Assembly (NCBI RefSeq): GCF_004758605.1
Contig: NZ_CP038510.1
Span: 89,501 to 153,500, forward strand
Source: Deinococcus metallilatus
GTDB lineage: Bacteria > Deinococcota > Deinococci > Deinococcales > Deinococcaceae
Direction of reading: 5' to 3'
DNA: 64,000 bases
Shown: in pieces, positions 17,772 to 25,632 of the stretch
Layout of the letters: every line of letters begins with the position of its first letter
How positions within the stretch are numbered: position 1 is the first letter of the stretch
Notes under the pieces: generated by a model
Told to the model about the DNA's origin: nothing
Seen by the model: the letters and a program-made list of their open reading frames with translations, nothing else
The model's database searches: none
Made by a program: the position numbers and the translations under genes

Positions 17772-18538
17772 CCGCCATGACCCAGACCGAGACGAAGGCC
17801 GCCAAGTACGCCACCCTGAACGACCTGCCACAAGACCTGCGCGCCGAGCTGTTCGCCTTCCTGCTGGCCCTCACCGATACCAAGCAGCGGCTGGGCTTCC
17901 AGATTTCCCATTGGGTCACCGGCACGCCCGCGCTGGAAGGGGCCGTGGGCGCGGCGGCGCTGGCACAGGACGAGCTGGGCCACGCCCGCAGCCTCTACGC
18001 CCTGCTGCGGACCTTCCCTGAGGCGCCCGAGTCGCTGAACGAGGAAAACGACCTGCGTTCCACCCGCGTCCGGGTGCATCCCGACGCCCTCGACAACCGC
18101 TGGGACACCTGGCTGAAGCTGGTTGCGATGAGCGTGACGCTGGACGCCGCTCTTCAGGAAGTGTTCCGCGCCGCGCGCGACTTCTCCTTCGCGCCTCTGG
18201 CCTCGCTGGCGGTCAAGATCAACCAGGAAGAGAAGTTCCACCGCGTCTTCGGGGACACCTGGCTGGCCCGCCTGGCTGCCCTGGACGACACGACGCGGGA
18301 GCATCTCCAGAAAGAACTGAACTGGGCCTACCCCATCGCGGAGGCGTGGCTGGGGAACGAGGTTGAGAGCAACCTGGTGCGCGAGGGCATCCTGGGCGAG
18401 AGCCTGAGCGACATTCGCCCCCGCTGGCGGCGCGAGCTGGAGGACAAGGTGCAGCAGTCCGGCCTGACCGTCCCTGCGGAACGCACGGACTGGAGCCACT
18501 GGGACGCCGAGCGCCGCGAAGTGCTGATTCCGGTATGA
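17768..18538 (+). CDS. paaC: Phenylacetyl-CoA epoxidase structural subunit PaaC
   Basis: The 253-256-residue protein has the ferritin-like helical bundle of PaaC, the non-catalytic partner that binds PaaA. Characteristic pieces are RLGFQISHWVTGTPALEG, AAALAQDELGHARSLYALL and KINQEEKFHRVFGDTWLARL. Two starts are possible: GTG at 17768, which overlaps the upstream stop as GTGA, or ATG at 17777; neither has a strong ribosome-binding site. The last codons overlap the next ORF by four bases. Confidence 0.9.
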   Translation: MTAMTQTETKAAKYATLNDLPQDLRAELFAFLLALTDTKQRLGFQISHWVTGTPALEGAVGAAALAQDELGHARSLYALLRTFPEAPESLNEENDLRSTRVRVHPDALDNRWDTWLKLVAMSVTLDAALQEVFRAARDFSFAPLASLAVKINQEEKFHRVFGDTWLARLAALDDTTREHLQKELNWAYPIAEAWLGNEVESNLVREGILGESLSDIRPRWRRELEDKVQQSGLTVPAERTDWSHWDAERREVLIPV

Positions 18539-18747
18539 CGGCCCCCGACCGCCGCCCGAAACAGGTGGCGTGCGTGTTCTGCCACTCCACCGACACGGAG
18601 GAATTCAGCCTCTACGGGCAGACCCTGATGGGCAGCCAGTACTACTGCAACCACTGCCGTTCCGTCTTCGAGGTGATCCGCTACGAGGACGAGCCGGACG
18701 ACGAGGGCGAGGGCCAACCCGCCAGCAAGGACAACACCCATGAGTGA
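18535..18747 (+). CDS. Zinc-ribbon protein: detached C-terminal half of PaaD
   Basis: The 70-residue protein has two CxxC knuckles, CVFCHS and CNHCRS, separated by about 27 residues, with EFSLYGQTLMGSQYYC between them. In E. coli PaaD the C-terminal zinc ribbon has the same layout (CPxC ... FGSTACKALYRC..C). The DUF59 half is encoded separately at 16919, so PaaD appears to be split with paaB and paaC in between. The acidic tail is extra. Overlaps paaC by four bases and the next hydratase by eight. Confidence 0.7.
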   Translation: MTAPDRRPKQVACVFCHSTDTEEFSLYGQTLMGSQYYCNHCRSVFEVIRYEDEPDDEGEGQPASKDNTHE

Positions 18748-19561
18748 CAGTGCCACACAGGACCGGAACACCGAGAAGAAGTACGAGACGCTGCTGTTCG
18801 AACTCGACGAGCAGGGCATCGCCCTGGTCACGATGAACCGCCCGGACGAGCTGAACTCGGTGAACATGCAGATGCGCCTGGACTTCACGGCGCTGATGGA
18901 TGAAATCTTCTTCAACAACGACATCAAAGTCGTGATCTTCACCGGGGCCGGACGGGGCTTTTCCGGTGGCGGGGACATGTCCCACTTCGAACACGACTGG
19001 GTCACGCCCGAGTTCCGCGCCAACAGCCGCCGCCTGACCAAGTTCTTCGACGACCTGGAAGCCGTGGAAAAGCCCATCATCGTGGCGATCAACGGCATGT
19101 GTACCGGCGCGGGCTTCGAGCTGGCGCTGGCCGCCGACATCCGCATCGCTTCCGATCAGGCCAGGATCGGCTTCCGCGAGAACTTCATCTCGCTGATCCC
19201 CGGCGTGGGCGGCACGACGCGCCTGGTCCGCGAGATCGGCCCGGCCCGCGCCAAGGAGATGATCTGGACGGGCAGCATGTACCCCGCCGAGGAGGTCTAC
19301 CAGATGGGCTTCCTGAACAAGGTGGTGCCCCACGAGGAACTCCTCCCCGCCGCCCGCGAGTACGCGCAGCAGCTTCTCAAGCGCGCGCCGCAGTCCCTCG
19401 GATTGGCGAAGAAGCTGATCAACAACATCCCCAACATGGACCAGACGGCGGCCATCGCCGTGGAGGGCCTGGCGCAGAGCATCCTGCTCAAGACGCAGGA
19501 CCACAAGGAAGGCGTGCAGGCCTTCCGCGAGAAGCGCCGCCCGCAGTTCAAGGGGAAGTGA
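18740..19561 (+). CDS. Enoyl-CoA hydratase/isomerase 2
   Basis: The 273-residue crotonase has an extended N-terminus, the oxyanion-hole segments FSGGGDMSHF and INGMCTGAGFELALAADIRIA, and the active-site loop ENFISLIPGVGGTTRL. One of the usual catalytic Glu residues (the PE position) is replaced by the ENF context, as seen in some isomerases, so a PaaG-type isomerase role is plausible but not proven. It overlaps the zinc-ribbon ORF by eight bases and lies one base from the PaaY-like gene. Confidence 0.75.
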   Translation: MSDSATQDRNTEKKYETLLFELDEQGIALVTMNRPDELNSVNMQMRLDFTALMDEIFFNNDIKVVIFTGAGRGFSGGGDMSHFEHDWVTPEFRANSRRLTKFFDDLEAVEKPIIVAINGMCTGAGFELALAADIRIASDQARIGFRENFISLIPGVGGTTRLVREIGPARAKEMIWTGSMYPAEEVYQMGFLNKVVPHEELLPAAREYAQQLLKRAPQSLGLAKKLINNIPNMDQTAAIAVEGLAQSILLKTQDHKEGVQAFREKRRPQFKGK

Positions 19562-19562
19562 G

Positions 19563-20117
19563 GTGGTGCTCCTCATCCCCTTCGGCGGGCACTCGCCCCG
19601 CGTCGGCCGGGATGTGTTCCTGGCCCCCACCGCTGTATTGATCGGCAACGTGACGGTGGAGGAGGGCGCGAGCGTCTGGTTCGGCGCGGTGCTGCGCGGC
19701 GACTTCGGCGCCATCACCATCGGGGCGGGCAGCAGCGTGCAGGACAACGTGGTCGTCCATACCGGCGCAGATTGCCCCACGCTCATCGGGCGGAACGTGA
19801 CCATCGGGCACAACGCCACCGTGGAGGGCTGCGCCATCGGGGATGGGGCGCTGATCGGCGTGGGGGCCGTGGTTCTTCCCTACGCCGTGATCGGCGCGGG
19901 GTCCCTGGTGGCCGCGAACAGCGTCGTCCTTGAACGCACCGAGATTCCCGAGGGCGTGCTGGTGACGGGTGCGCCCGCCAAAGTGAAAGGCCCCCTGCAA
20001 GGCCGCGCCCGCGACTGGACCGGCTTCGCCGCCCGTGACTACCACGCGATGCAGGCCCGCTACCGCGCCGAGGGCGTGGACCGCTTCGCGGAGCAGCCCG
20101 CAGACGCCCATTCCTGA
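19563..20117 (+). CDS. PaaY-like hexapeptide-repeat protein (gamma-carbonic anhydrase fold)
   Basis: The 184-residue left-handed beta-helix protein has consecutive hexapeptide turns (AVLIGNVTVEEGASVWFGAV, then IGAGSSVQDNVVVHTG, VTIGHNATVEGC) with the metal-ligand His residues of gamma-carbonic anhydrases. In paa clusters the homolog PaaY is a thioesterase that hydrolyses dead-end CoA esters. The start is a GTG (19563 or 19566) with AGGGGAAG upstream. It closes the first gene block; a 50-bp gap separates it from the CoA ligase. Confidence 0.75.
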   Translation: MVLLIPFGGHSPRVGRDVFLAPTAVLIGNVTVEEGASVWFGAVLRGDFGAITIGAGSSVQDNVVVHTGADCPTLIGRNVTIGHNATVEGCAIGDGALIGVGAVVLPYAVIGAGSLVAANSVVLERTEIPEGVLVTGAPAKVKGPLQGRARDWTGFAARDYHAMQARYRAEGVDRFAEQPADAHS

Positions 20118-20167
20118 GTCCCGCCCGGCCCCTTTGACGTGCCGGGCGTTGTTGCCAAGGAGGAGCC

Positions 20168-21781
20168 ATGACCGACATGCAGGGCACCCCGTCCGAACCC
20201 CTCGCTCCGCCCCGGCACCCGCCGCAGGCCACTCCGAACATGACGCCGGGCGCCGGGACCAGCTACAACGCCAGCGAGGTCCTCTACCACAATCTGGACG
20301 CCGGGCGCGGCGCGAAGGTTGCCGTGCAGTGCGAGGACCGGAGCCTCACCTACGCCGAACTGGCCGAACTGGCCAGCCGCTTCGGAAACGCGCTGCTGGG
20401 CCTCGGCCTGAAGCCGGGGGACCGGGTGCTGATGCTGATGCACGACGGCCCCGCGTTCCCGGCCACGTTCTTCGGGGCGCTGCGGGCGGGCCTGGTGCCG
20501 ATTCCGGTGAACACCATCCTGCCCCCCGACAACTACGCCTATTTCCTGAATGACAGCGGCGCGCGGGCGGCGGTGGTCAGCGCATCCCTTCACCCCGTCC
20601 TGGCGAGCGTGTGCGCGAACTGTCCGGGATTGGAGTATGTCCTCGTGATTGACGGGATGTTGCCGGAGGGGACCCACAGCCTGGAGGCCCTGGCTGCTGC
20701 CGCCCCGGCCACCCTGGACCCCGCACCCACCGGCCCCGACGACATAGCCTTCTGGCTGTATTCCAGCGGCAGCACCGGCTTCCCCAAGGGCGTGGTCCAC
20801 ACCCACAAGGACATCCGCTGCACCACCCGCAACTACGCGGAGGGCGTGCTGGGCATCCAGGAGGGGGACGTGTGCTTCACGGCCTCCAAGACCTTCCATG
20901 CCTACGGGCTGGGGAACGGTCTGACCTTCCCCTTCAGTGTGGGGGCGAGCACGGTGTACCTGCCGGGAAGGCCTACACCGGCCGCTGTCTACGCCGCCAT
21001 CGAACGCTTCCGGCCCACGCTGTTCTTTGCCTCCCCGACGCTCTATACGATGATGCTGGCAGACCCGGAGCCGCACGACTTCAGCAGCGTGCGGCTGTGC
21101 GCCTCCGCCGCCGAGGCGCTGCCGCCGGAAATCTACCGCCGCTGGAAGGACCGCTTCGGGGTGGATATCCTCGACGGCATCGGCTCCACCGAGATGCTGC
21201 ACATCTTCCTGAGCAACCGCCCCGGAATGATCCGCCCCGGCTCCAGCGGCCTGCCCGTGCCCGGCTACGAGGCGCGCATCGAGGACTTCGACGGGCGGGA
21301 GGTGCCGCGCGGCGAGTCCGGCAACCTGCTGATCCGCGGCGGCAGCGCGGCCCGCGAGTACTGGAACCAGCCCGAAAAGACCGCCAAGACCATGCGCGGC
21401 GAGTGGATGTTTACCGGGGACCGCTATCACCAGGACGAGGACGGCTTCTTCTGGTACGAGGGCCGCAGCGACGACATGTTCAAGGTGAGCGGCCAGTGGG
21501 TGTCGCCTATCGAGGTGGAAAACACGCTGCTCGAACACCCGGCCGTGCTGGAATGCGCCGTGGTGATCGGCACGGACGGGGATGGCCTGCAACGCACCCA
21601 GGCCTTCGTGACCCTTCAGGAAGGCTACGCGGCCTGCGAGGAACTGTCCCAGGCGCTCCAGAGCCATGTCAAAGGCCGCCTCGCTCCCTACAAGTATCCC
21701 CGTAAGATTCATTTCGTGGACGAACTGCCCAAGACCAGCACCGGCAAGATTCAACGCTTCCGCCTGAGGGACGCCGGATGA
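20168..21781 (+). CDS. Benzoate-CoA-ligase-family acyl-CoA synthetase
   Basis: The 537-residue adenylate-forming enzyme activates an aromatic acid to its CoA ester with ATP. Motifs: YSSGSTGFPKGVVHTH (P-loop A3), DGIGSTEMLHIFLSN (A5), WMFTGDRY (A7), RSDDMFKVSGQWVSP (A8) and PKTSTGKIQRF (A10 Lys). The phrases around A5 and A8 are those of benzoate-CoA ligases, not of the PaaK phenylacetate-CoA ligases. No paaK is present in the window, so this enzyme may provide phenylacetyl-CoA or feed a related acid. An AAGGAGGAG site precedes the ATG, and its stop overlaps the next gene by four bases. Confidence 0.8.
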   Translation: MTDMQGTPSEPLAPPRHPPQATPNMTPGAGTSYNASEVLYHNLDAGRGAKVAVQCEDRSLTYAELAELASRFGNALLGLGLKPGDRVLMLMHDGPAFPATFFGALRAGLVPIPVNTILPPDNYAYFLNDSGARAAVVSASLHPVLASVCANCPGLEYVLVIDGMLPEGTHSLEALAAAAPATLDPAPTGPDDIAFWLYSSGSTGFPKGVVHTHKDIRCTTRNYAEGVLGIQEGDVCFTASKTFHAYGLGNGLTFPFSVGASTVYLPGRPTPAAVYAAIERFRPTLFFASPTLYTMMLADPEPHDFSSVRLCASAAEALPPEIYRRWKDRFGVDILDGIGSTEMLHIFLSNRPGMIRPGSSGLPVPGYEARIEDFDGREVPRGESGNLLIRGGSAAREYWNQPEKTAKTMRGEWMFTGDRYHQDEDGFFWYEGRSDDMFKVSGQWVSPIEVENTLLEHPAVLECAVVIGTDGDGLQRTQAFVTLQEGYAACEELSQALQSHVKGRLAPYKYPRKIHFVDELPKTSTGKIQRFRLRDAG

Positions 21782-22239
21782 CGGGCGAGGCGGCGGTGAA
21801 GGAGAGCATCTGGTTCGCGCCCTTCACCCCCGAGGACGTGAACGACCACCACGCGAACACGCTGGCCGAACGGCTGGGCATCGTCGCGACGGAGGTCGGC
21901 CCGGATTACATCGTCGCCCAGATGCCCATCGACGCGCGCACGGTGCAGCCCTACCGCATGATGCACGGCGGGGCGTCGGCGGCGCTGGCCGAGACGCTGG
22001 GGAGCGTGGGCGCGATGAGGACACTGAACCCGCAAACGCACCGCTGCGTGGGCACTGAGCTGAACATCTCGCACCTGCGGCCCATCGCGGAAGGGGGCGT
22101 CGCCACGGGCCGCGCCGAGCCGGTCCACCTCGGCCGCCGCACCCAGGTCTGGGCCATCCACGTCTACGACGAGCGGGGCAAGCAGACTTCCGAGGCCCGC
22201 CTGACCGTCTTCGTGCTGGAACAGGACGCGCGGGCGTGA
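21778..22239 (+). CDS. paaI: Hotdog-fold thioesterase, PaaI family
   Basis: The 153-residue hotdog protein has the family signature YRMMHGGASAALAETLGSVG, with the His-Gly-Gly loop and the catalytic acidic residue on the long helix. PaaI-type enzymes hydrolyse aryl-CoA or hydroxyphenylacetyl-CoA esters to free CoA. It begins ATGA within the ligase stop and ends GTGA within the next gene, showing tight coupling. Confidence 0.75.
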   Translation: MTGEAAVKESIWFAPFTPEDVNDHHANTLAERLGIVATEVGPDYIVAQMPIDARTVQPYRMMHGGASAALAETLGSVGAMRTLNPQTHRCVGTELNISHLRPIAEGGVATGRAEPVHLGRRTQVWAIHVYDERGKQTSEARLTVFVLEQDARA

Positions 22240-23039
22240 GCGGCGAGCCGGTCATCCTCCGCGAGAACCGGGGGCCAGTGCGCCTCCTCACCCTCAACCG
22301 TCCCCAGGTCCGCAACGCGCTGAGCCTTTCTCTGATGCACGATCTGCTGGCTGCACTGAATGAGGCGCGCCTGGACAGTGCGGTCCGGGCGGTGGTGCTG
22401 ACCGGCGCCGGGTCCGCCTTTTGTGCCGGGCTGGATATGGACGAACTGCGCGGCATGGCAGGGCGCACCAGCGAGCAGCACCGCGCCGACTCGGAGGTCT
22501 TCCGGTCGCTGCTGGAAGCCCTCTACCTGTTCCCGAAACCCGTGGTGGCGGCCGTGCAGGGCCACGCGGTCGCCGGGGGGGCGGGCCTGGCCGCCGTCTG
22601 CGACCTCACGGTAATGGCCGACAGCGCGAAGATGGGCTTCACGGAAGCGCGGATCGGCTTCGTCGCGGCGCTCGTAACCGCCTTCATCGTGCGGCTGGTG
22701 GGGGAGAAGCACGCGCGTGACCTGCTGCTCAGCGCCCGCCTGCTCTCTGCGGACGAGGCACGGCAGATGGGCCTGGTCAACGAGGTCGCGCCTGCTGCGG
22801 ACGTGCTGGAACGCGCTCTGACGCGGGCACAGGAAATGACCCGCAGCGCCCCCGGCAGCGTCGCCATGACCAAGGGCATGATCGCCGCCGCGCCTGGCAT
22901 GGGCCTGGGGGAAGGGCTGCGTTACGCGGCGGACCTCAACGCGCTGGCCCGCTCCGGGGCGGAACTGCGAGAGGGCGTGGCGGCCTTTCTGGAGAAACGG
23001 GACCCGGCGTGGATTGTGGCGCTGGAGGAATCCTCTTGA
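22236..23039 (+). CDS. Enoyl-CoA hydratase/isomerase 3
   Basis: The 267-residue crotonase contains FCAGLDMDELR and VQGHAVAGGAGLAAVCDLTVM (oxyanion hole) and the active-site segment FTEARIGFVAALVTAFIV. The Glu of FTEARIG is at the usual catalytic position; the second Glu position is not conserved. It resembles methylglutaconyl-CoA hydratases and PaaF-like enzymes. The GTG start overlaps paaI. It is the last gene of the operon. Confidence 0.75.
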   Translation: MSGEPVILRENRGPVRLLTLNRPQVRNALSLSLMHDLLAALNEARLDSAVRAVVLTGAGSAFCAGLDMDELRGMAGRTSEQHRADSEVFRSLLEALYLFPKPVVAAVQGHAVAGGAGLAAVCDLTVMADSAKMGFTEARIGFVAALVTAFIVRLVGEKHARDLLLSARLLSADEARQMGLVNEVAPAADVLERALTRAQEMTRSAPGSVAMTKGMIAAAPGMGLGEGLRYAADLNALARSGAELREGVAAFLEKRDPAWIVALEESS

Positions 23040-23113
23040 TCCACGAACCGCAGGCCACCGGAGGTCCTGCGTAGGGCAGACACGGCGGTCACGGGTGAGG
23101 TTCAGGGGCGACC

Positions 23114-23142
23114 TTGACAGGCTCAGGCAGGCAACGTAACAT
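23114..23142 (+). promoter_or_regulatory. Promoter of the MBL hydrolase / ABC importer unit
   Basis: TTGACA (23114-23119), a 17-bp spacer and TAACAT (23137-23142) repeat the architecture at 12828. The following bases CGTAACATCAACA are shared with the first promoter, pointing to duplication of the whole control region. Confidence 0.65.
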
Positions 23143-23144
23143 CA

Positions 23145-23162
23145 ACAAACTCACAAGTATGT
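23145..23162. promoter_or_regulatory. PaaR-type operator 3 (degenerate)
   Basis: ACAAACTCACAAGTATGT matches the operator at 12859 in the right arm exactly and in five of six left-arm bases. It sits at the transcription start of the second promoter. Confidence 0.55.
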
Positions 23163-23226
23163 CAGTTTGAGACGGCTTCTTCCGGGTTTCGCAGTCCAGG
23201 CCTGTTCTCTGTTTTGTCTGCGCCGA

Positions 23227-23244
23227 ACATACCCGTGAGTATGT
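23227..23244. promoter_or_regulatory. PaaR-type operator 4
   Basis: ACATACCCGTGAGTATGT has both arms of the operator intact and lies 82 bp from operator 3, about 100 bp before the MBL gene. The rest of the 306-bp gap (23040-23345) shows no gene. Confidence 0.65.
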
Positions 23245-23345
23245 AATGCGGCTTTGAGGCATCTTTTCGTAGAAAGAGAGAGGATCGTGCCCCGACATTC
23301 TGGAGAGTCAGCACCTATCGGCACACCACCCGTTCGGAAGGCGAG

Positions 23346-24341
23346 ATGACGTCCCCGCCCGGCCCGGCCACGTTCCCGACCGTCACCCGTGTGCTGGACA
23401 CCCTGCACGTGCTGGAAGTGCCCATTCCCTTTCCCATGCGGACCGTGACCGTGCTGGTGGACACCGCTGGGCCAGTCACCCTGATCGACGCGGGCCTGGA
23501 CACGCCGGAAGCGCGGGCGGGGCTGGAAGCGGGCCTGGCGCACCTCGGCCTGCGCCTCCCGGACGTGGAGCGCGTGATCCTGACGCACCACCACCCGGAC
23601 CACCTGGGCATCGCCGGGGAGCTGGAAGAGGGCGGAGCGCCGGTCTACCTGCTGGACACCGAGATCGAGCACGGGGGCCGCTACTGGCAGGACTGGGAGA
23701 ACTGGCGGCCCCGACTGCTCGATCAGATGCAGGAACACGGCCTGCCCCGCGAACTGCGGGAGCCACAGGACACCTTCCACCGCCGCATTCGCCGCATGCT
23801 GCGCCCCGCCCGGCAGTGGACGCCGCTGCACGAGGGGCAGAGCGTGCCGCTCGCGGGCCGGGCTTGGGAGGTGCTGTGGCTGCCCGGTCACGCCGACGGG
23901 CACCTGGGCCTCTGGAACGCTGAAGAGAGCCTGCTGATCGCGGGGGACGCCATCCTGCCGCGGATCACGCCCAACATCGGCCTGTATGCCTACAGCCGTC
24001 CCGATCCGCTGGGGGATTATTTCGGCACGCTGGACCGGCTGGAGGTGCTGGCTCCCCGCCGCGCGGTCGTCGGGCATCACGGCCCGCTGCTGGAGGGCGT
24101 GGCCGAACGCGCGCGGAGCCTGCGGGACCATCATCATGAACGGCTGGAGTTCCTGCTCGGGGTCGCCCGCGAGACGCCGGGCAGTGCCTACACCCTTTCC
24201 AGACGCATGTTCACCCGTGAGCTGAACGAGGCCAACTTGCGCTTTGCTCTCGCTGAAACGCTCGCGCACCTCGAATACCTGCGGCTGAGGGGGCAACTCC
24301 AGCGCCGCCGGGAGGACGGGGTGTGGCTGTATCACGCCTGA
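23346..24341 (+). CDS. Metallo-beta-lactamase-fold hydrolase with C-terminal winged helix
   Basis: The 331-residue protein has the metal-binding motif LTHHHPDHLG and a second His in LPGHADGHLG, a bridging Asp in IAGDAILPR and a late His in VVGHHGPL. The last 70 residues form a helical domain like those of LACTB2/MBL hydrolases. Such enzymes act on CoA thioesters, lactones or other esters. It heads the second PaaR-operator unit, so a role in hydrolysing an aromatic CoA ester or lactone is plausible but unproven. Confidence 0.7.
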   Translation: MTSPPGPATFPTVTRVLDTLHVLEVPIPFPMRTVTVLVDTAGPVTLIDAGLDTPEARAGLEAGLAHLGLRLPDVERVILTHHHPDHLGIAGELEEGGAPVYLLDTEIEHGGRYWQDWENWRPRLLDQMQEHGLPRELREPQDTFHRRIRRMLRPARQWTPLHEGQSVPLAGRAWEVLWLPGHADGHLGLWNAEESLLIAGDAILPRITPNIGLYAYSRPDPLGDYFGTLDRLEVLAPRRAVVGHHGPLLEGVAERARSLRDHHHERLEFLLGVARETPGSAYTLSRRMFTRELNEANLRFALAETLAHLEYLRLRGQLQRRREDGVWLYHA

Positions 24342-24395
24342 CCCCCGAACTTCACCCTTTCCCCAGCCCAAAGGCTGACCCCCAGGAGGTCCACC

Positions 24396-25553
24396 ATGAA
24401 GCGTTCCCTTCCGTTCCTCTCGCTCGGCCTGCTCCTTACAGCCACCGCGCAGGCCCAGACCAGTCCCGTCAAGATCGGCGTGATCATGCCCTTTTCCGGC
24501 GTGTACGCGCAGCTTGGCGAGGAAGGCATGCGCGGCATGACCCTGTACCTGGATTCCATCGGCAACAAGGTGGCGGGCCACCCGATCCAGCTTATCCGCG
24601 GGGACGAGGAGGCCGATCCGGCGGTCGCGCTGCGCAAGGCCAACAAGCTGATCAACAGTGACAAGGTGGACATCCTGGCGGGTGTCGTGCTGACCCCCAG
24701 CGCCTACGCGCTGGCCCCGGTGGTGGCCGAGGCGAAGACGCCGCTGGTGGTCTTCAATGCCCTGGGGAACGCCCTGACCCGCGACCGCAAGAATCCCTAC
24801 GTGTTCCGCGCCTCCGGCTCCGGCTGGCAGTTCAGCCATCCCTTCGGCAAGTACGTGGCGGACAAGGTCAGCAAGAACACCTTCGTGCTGGCCGCCGACT
24901 ACGCCTTCGGCAAGGAGTCGGTCGCGGACTTCAAGGATTCCTACACGGCGGCGGGCGGCCGAGTAGCCGGAGAGGTGTACACGCCGCTGGGCAGCACCGA
25001 TTTCAGCCCCTACCTGGCGCGGATCGCGGCGGCCAGGACCGAAGCGGTCTACGCCTTCCTCAGCGGCAGCGACGCGGTGCTCTTTATGAAGCAGTGGACG
25101 CAGTTCGGCCTGAACAAGTCCGTCAAGCTGGCCGTGTCGGGCGAGATGGTCGACGAGAAGCTGCTCAACTCGGTGGGCGACGGCATCGCCGGGGCGATCA
25201 GCGTCGGTCCCTGGGTGCAGGACCTGCCGGTCGCCCAGAACAAGATCTTCGTCGACGCCTACAAGAAGAAATACAACGATGTGCCGGGGGTGTACGCCCT
25301 GCGCGGCTGGGACACCGCCCGCGTGATCGTCGAAGCCCTCAAGAAAACCCGGGGCAACACCGCCGACAAGGCGGCCCTCCTCGCGGCCCTGCGGGACGTG
25401 AACTTCCAGTCGCCACGCGGCACCTTCCGCTTCGACCCGGTCACGCAGAATGTGGTGAACCCGATCTATGTCCGCCAGGTCGTGAAGACGCCCCAGGGCC
25501 TGGTGAACAAGTTCGTCACGAACCTCGGCAGCTTCGCGGACCCCGGCAAGTAA
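24396..25553 (+). CDS. ABC transporter substrate-binding protein (Leu/Ile/Val type)
   Basis: The 385-residue periplasmic protein has a signal peptide (LPFLSLGLLLTATAQAQT) and the Peripla_BP_6 fold (IGVIMPFSGVYAQLGEEGMRG at the start, GYA-like hinge later). AGGAGG precedes the ATG. Family members linked to aromatic-acid operons bind benzoate-type ligands rather than amino acids; the PaaR operators upstream suggest the same here. It is followed by the two permeases and a fused ATPase. Confidence 0.8.
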   Translation: MKRSLPFLSLGLLLTATAQAQTSPVKIGVIMPFSGVYAQLGEEGMRGMTLYLDSIGNKVAGHPIQLIRGDEEADPAVALRKANKLINSDKVDILAGVVLTPSAYALAPVVAEAKTPLVVFNALGNALTRDRKNPYVFRASGSGWQFSHPFGKYVADKVSKNTFVLAADYAFGKESVADFKDSYTAAGGRVAGEVYTPLGSTDFSPYLARIAAARTEAVYAFLSGSDAVLFMKQWTQFGLNKSVKLAVSGEMVDEKLLNSVGDGIAGAISVGPWVQDLPVAQNKIFVDAYKKKYNDVPGVYALRGWDTARVIVEALKKTRGNTADKAALLAALRDVNFQSPRGTFRFDPVTQNVVNPIYVRQVVKTPQGLVNKFVTNLGSFADPGK

Positions 25554-25632
25554 GGCCATGCCGAGGCGGAGTGGCACCCGGCTCTTTTCCCGATGCCGCT
25601 CCGCCTGTTTTCCGACTTCCGAAAGAGGTGAC

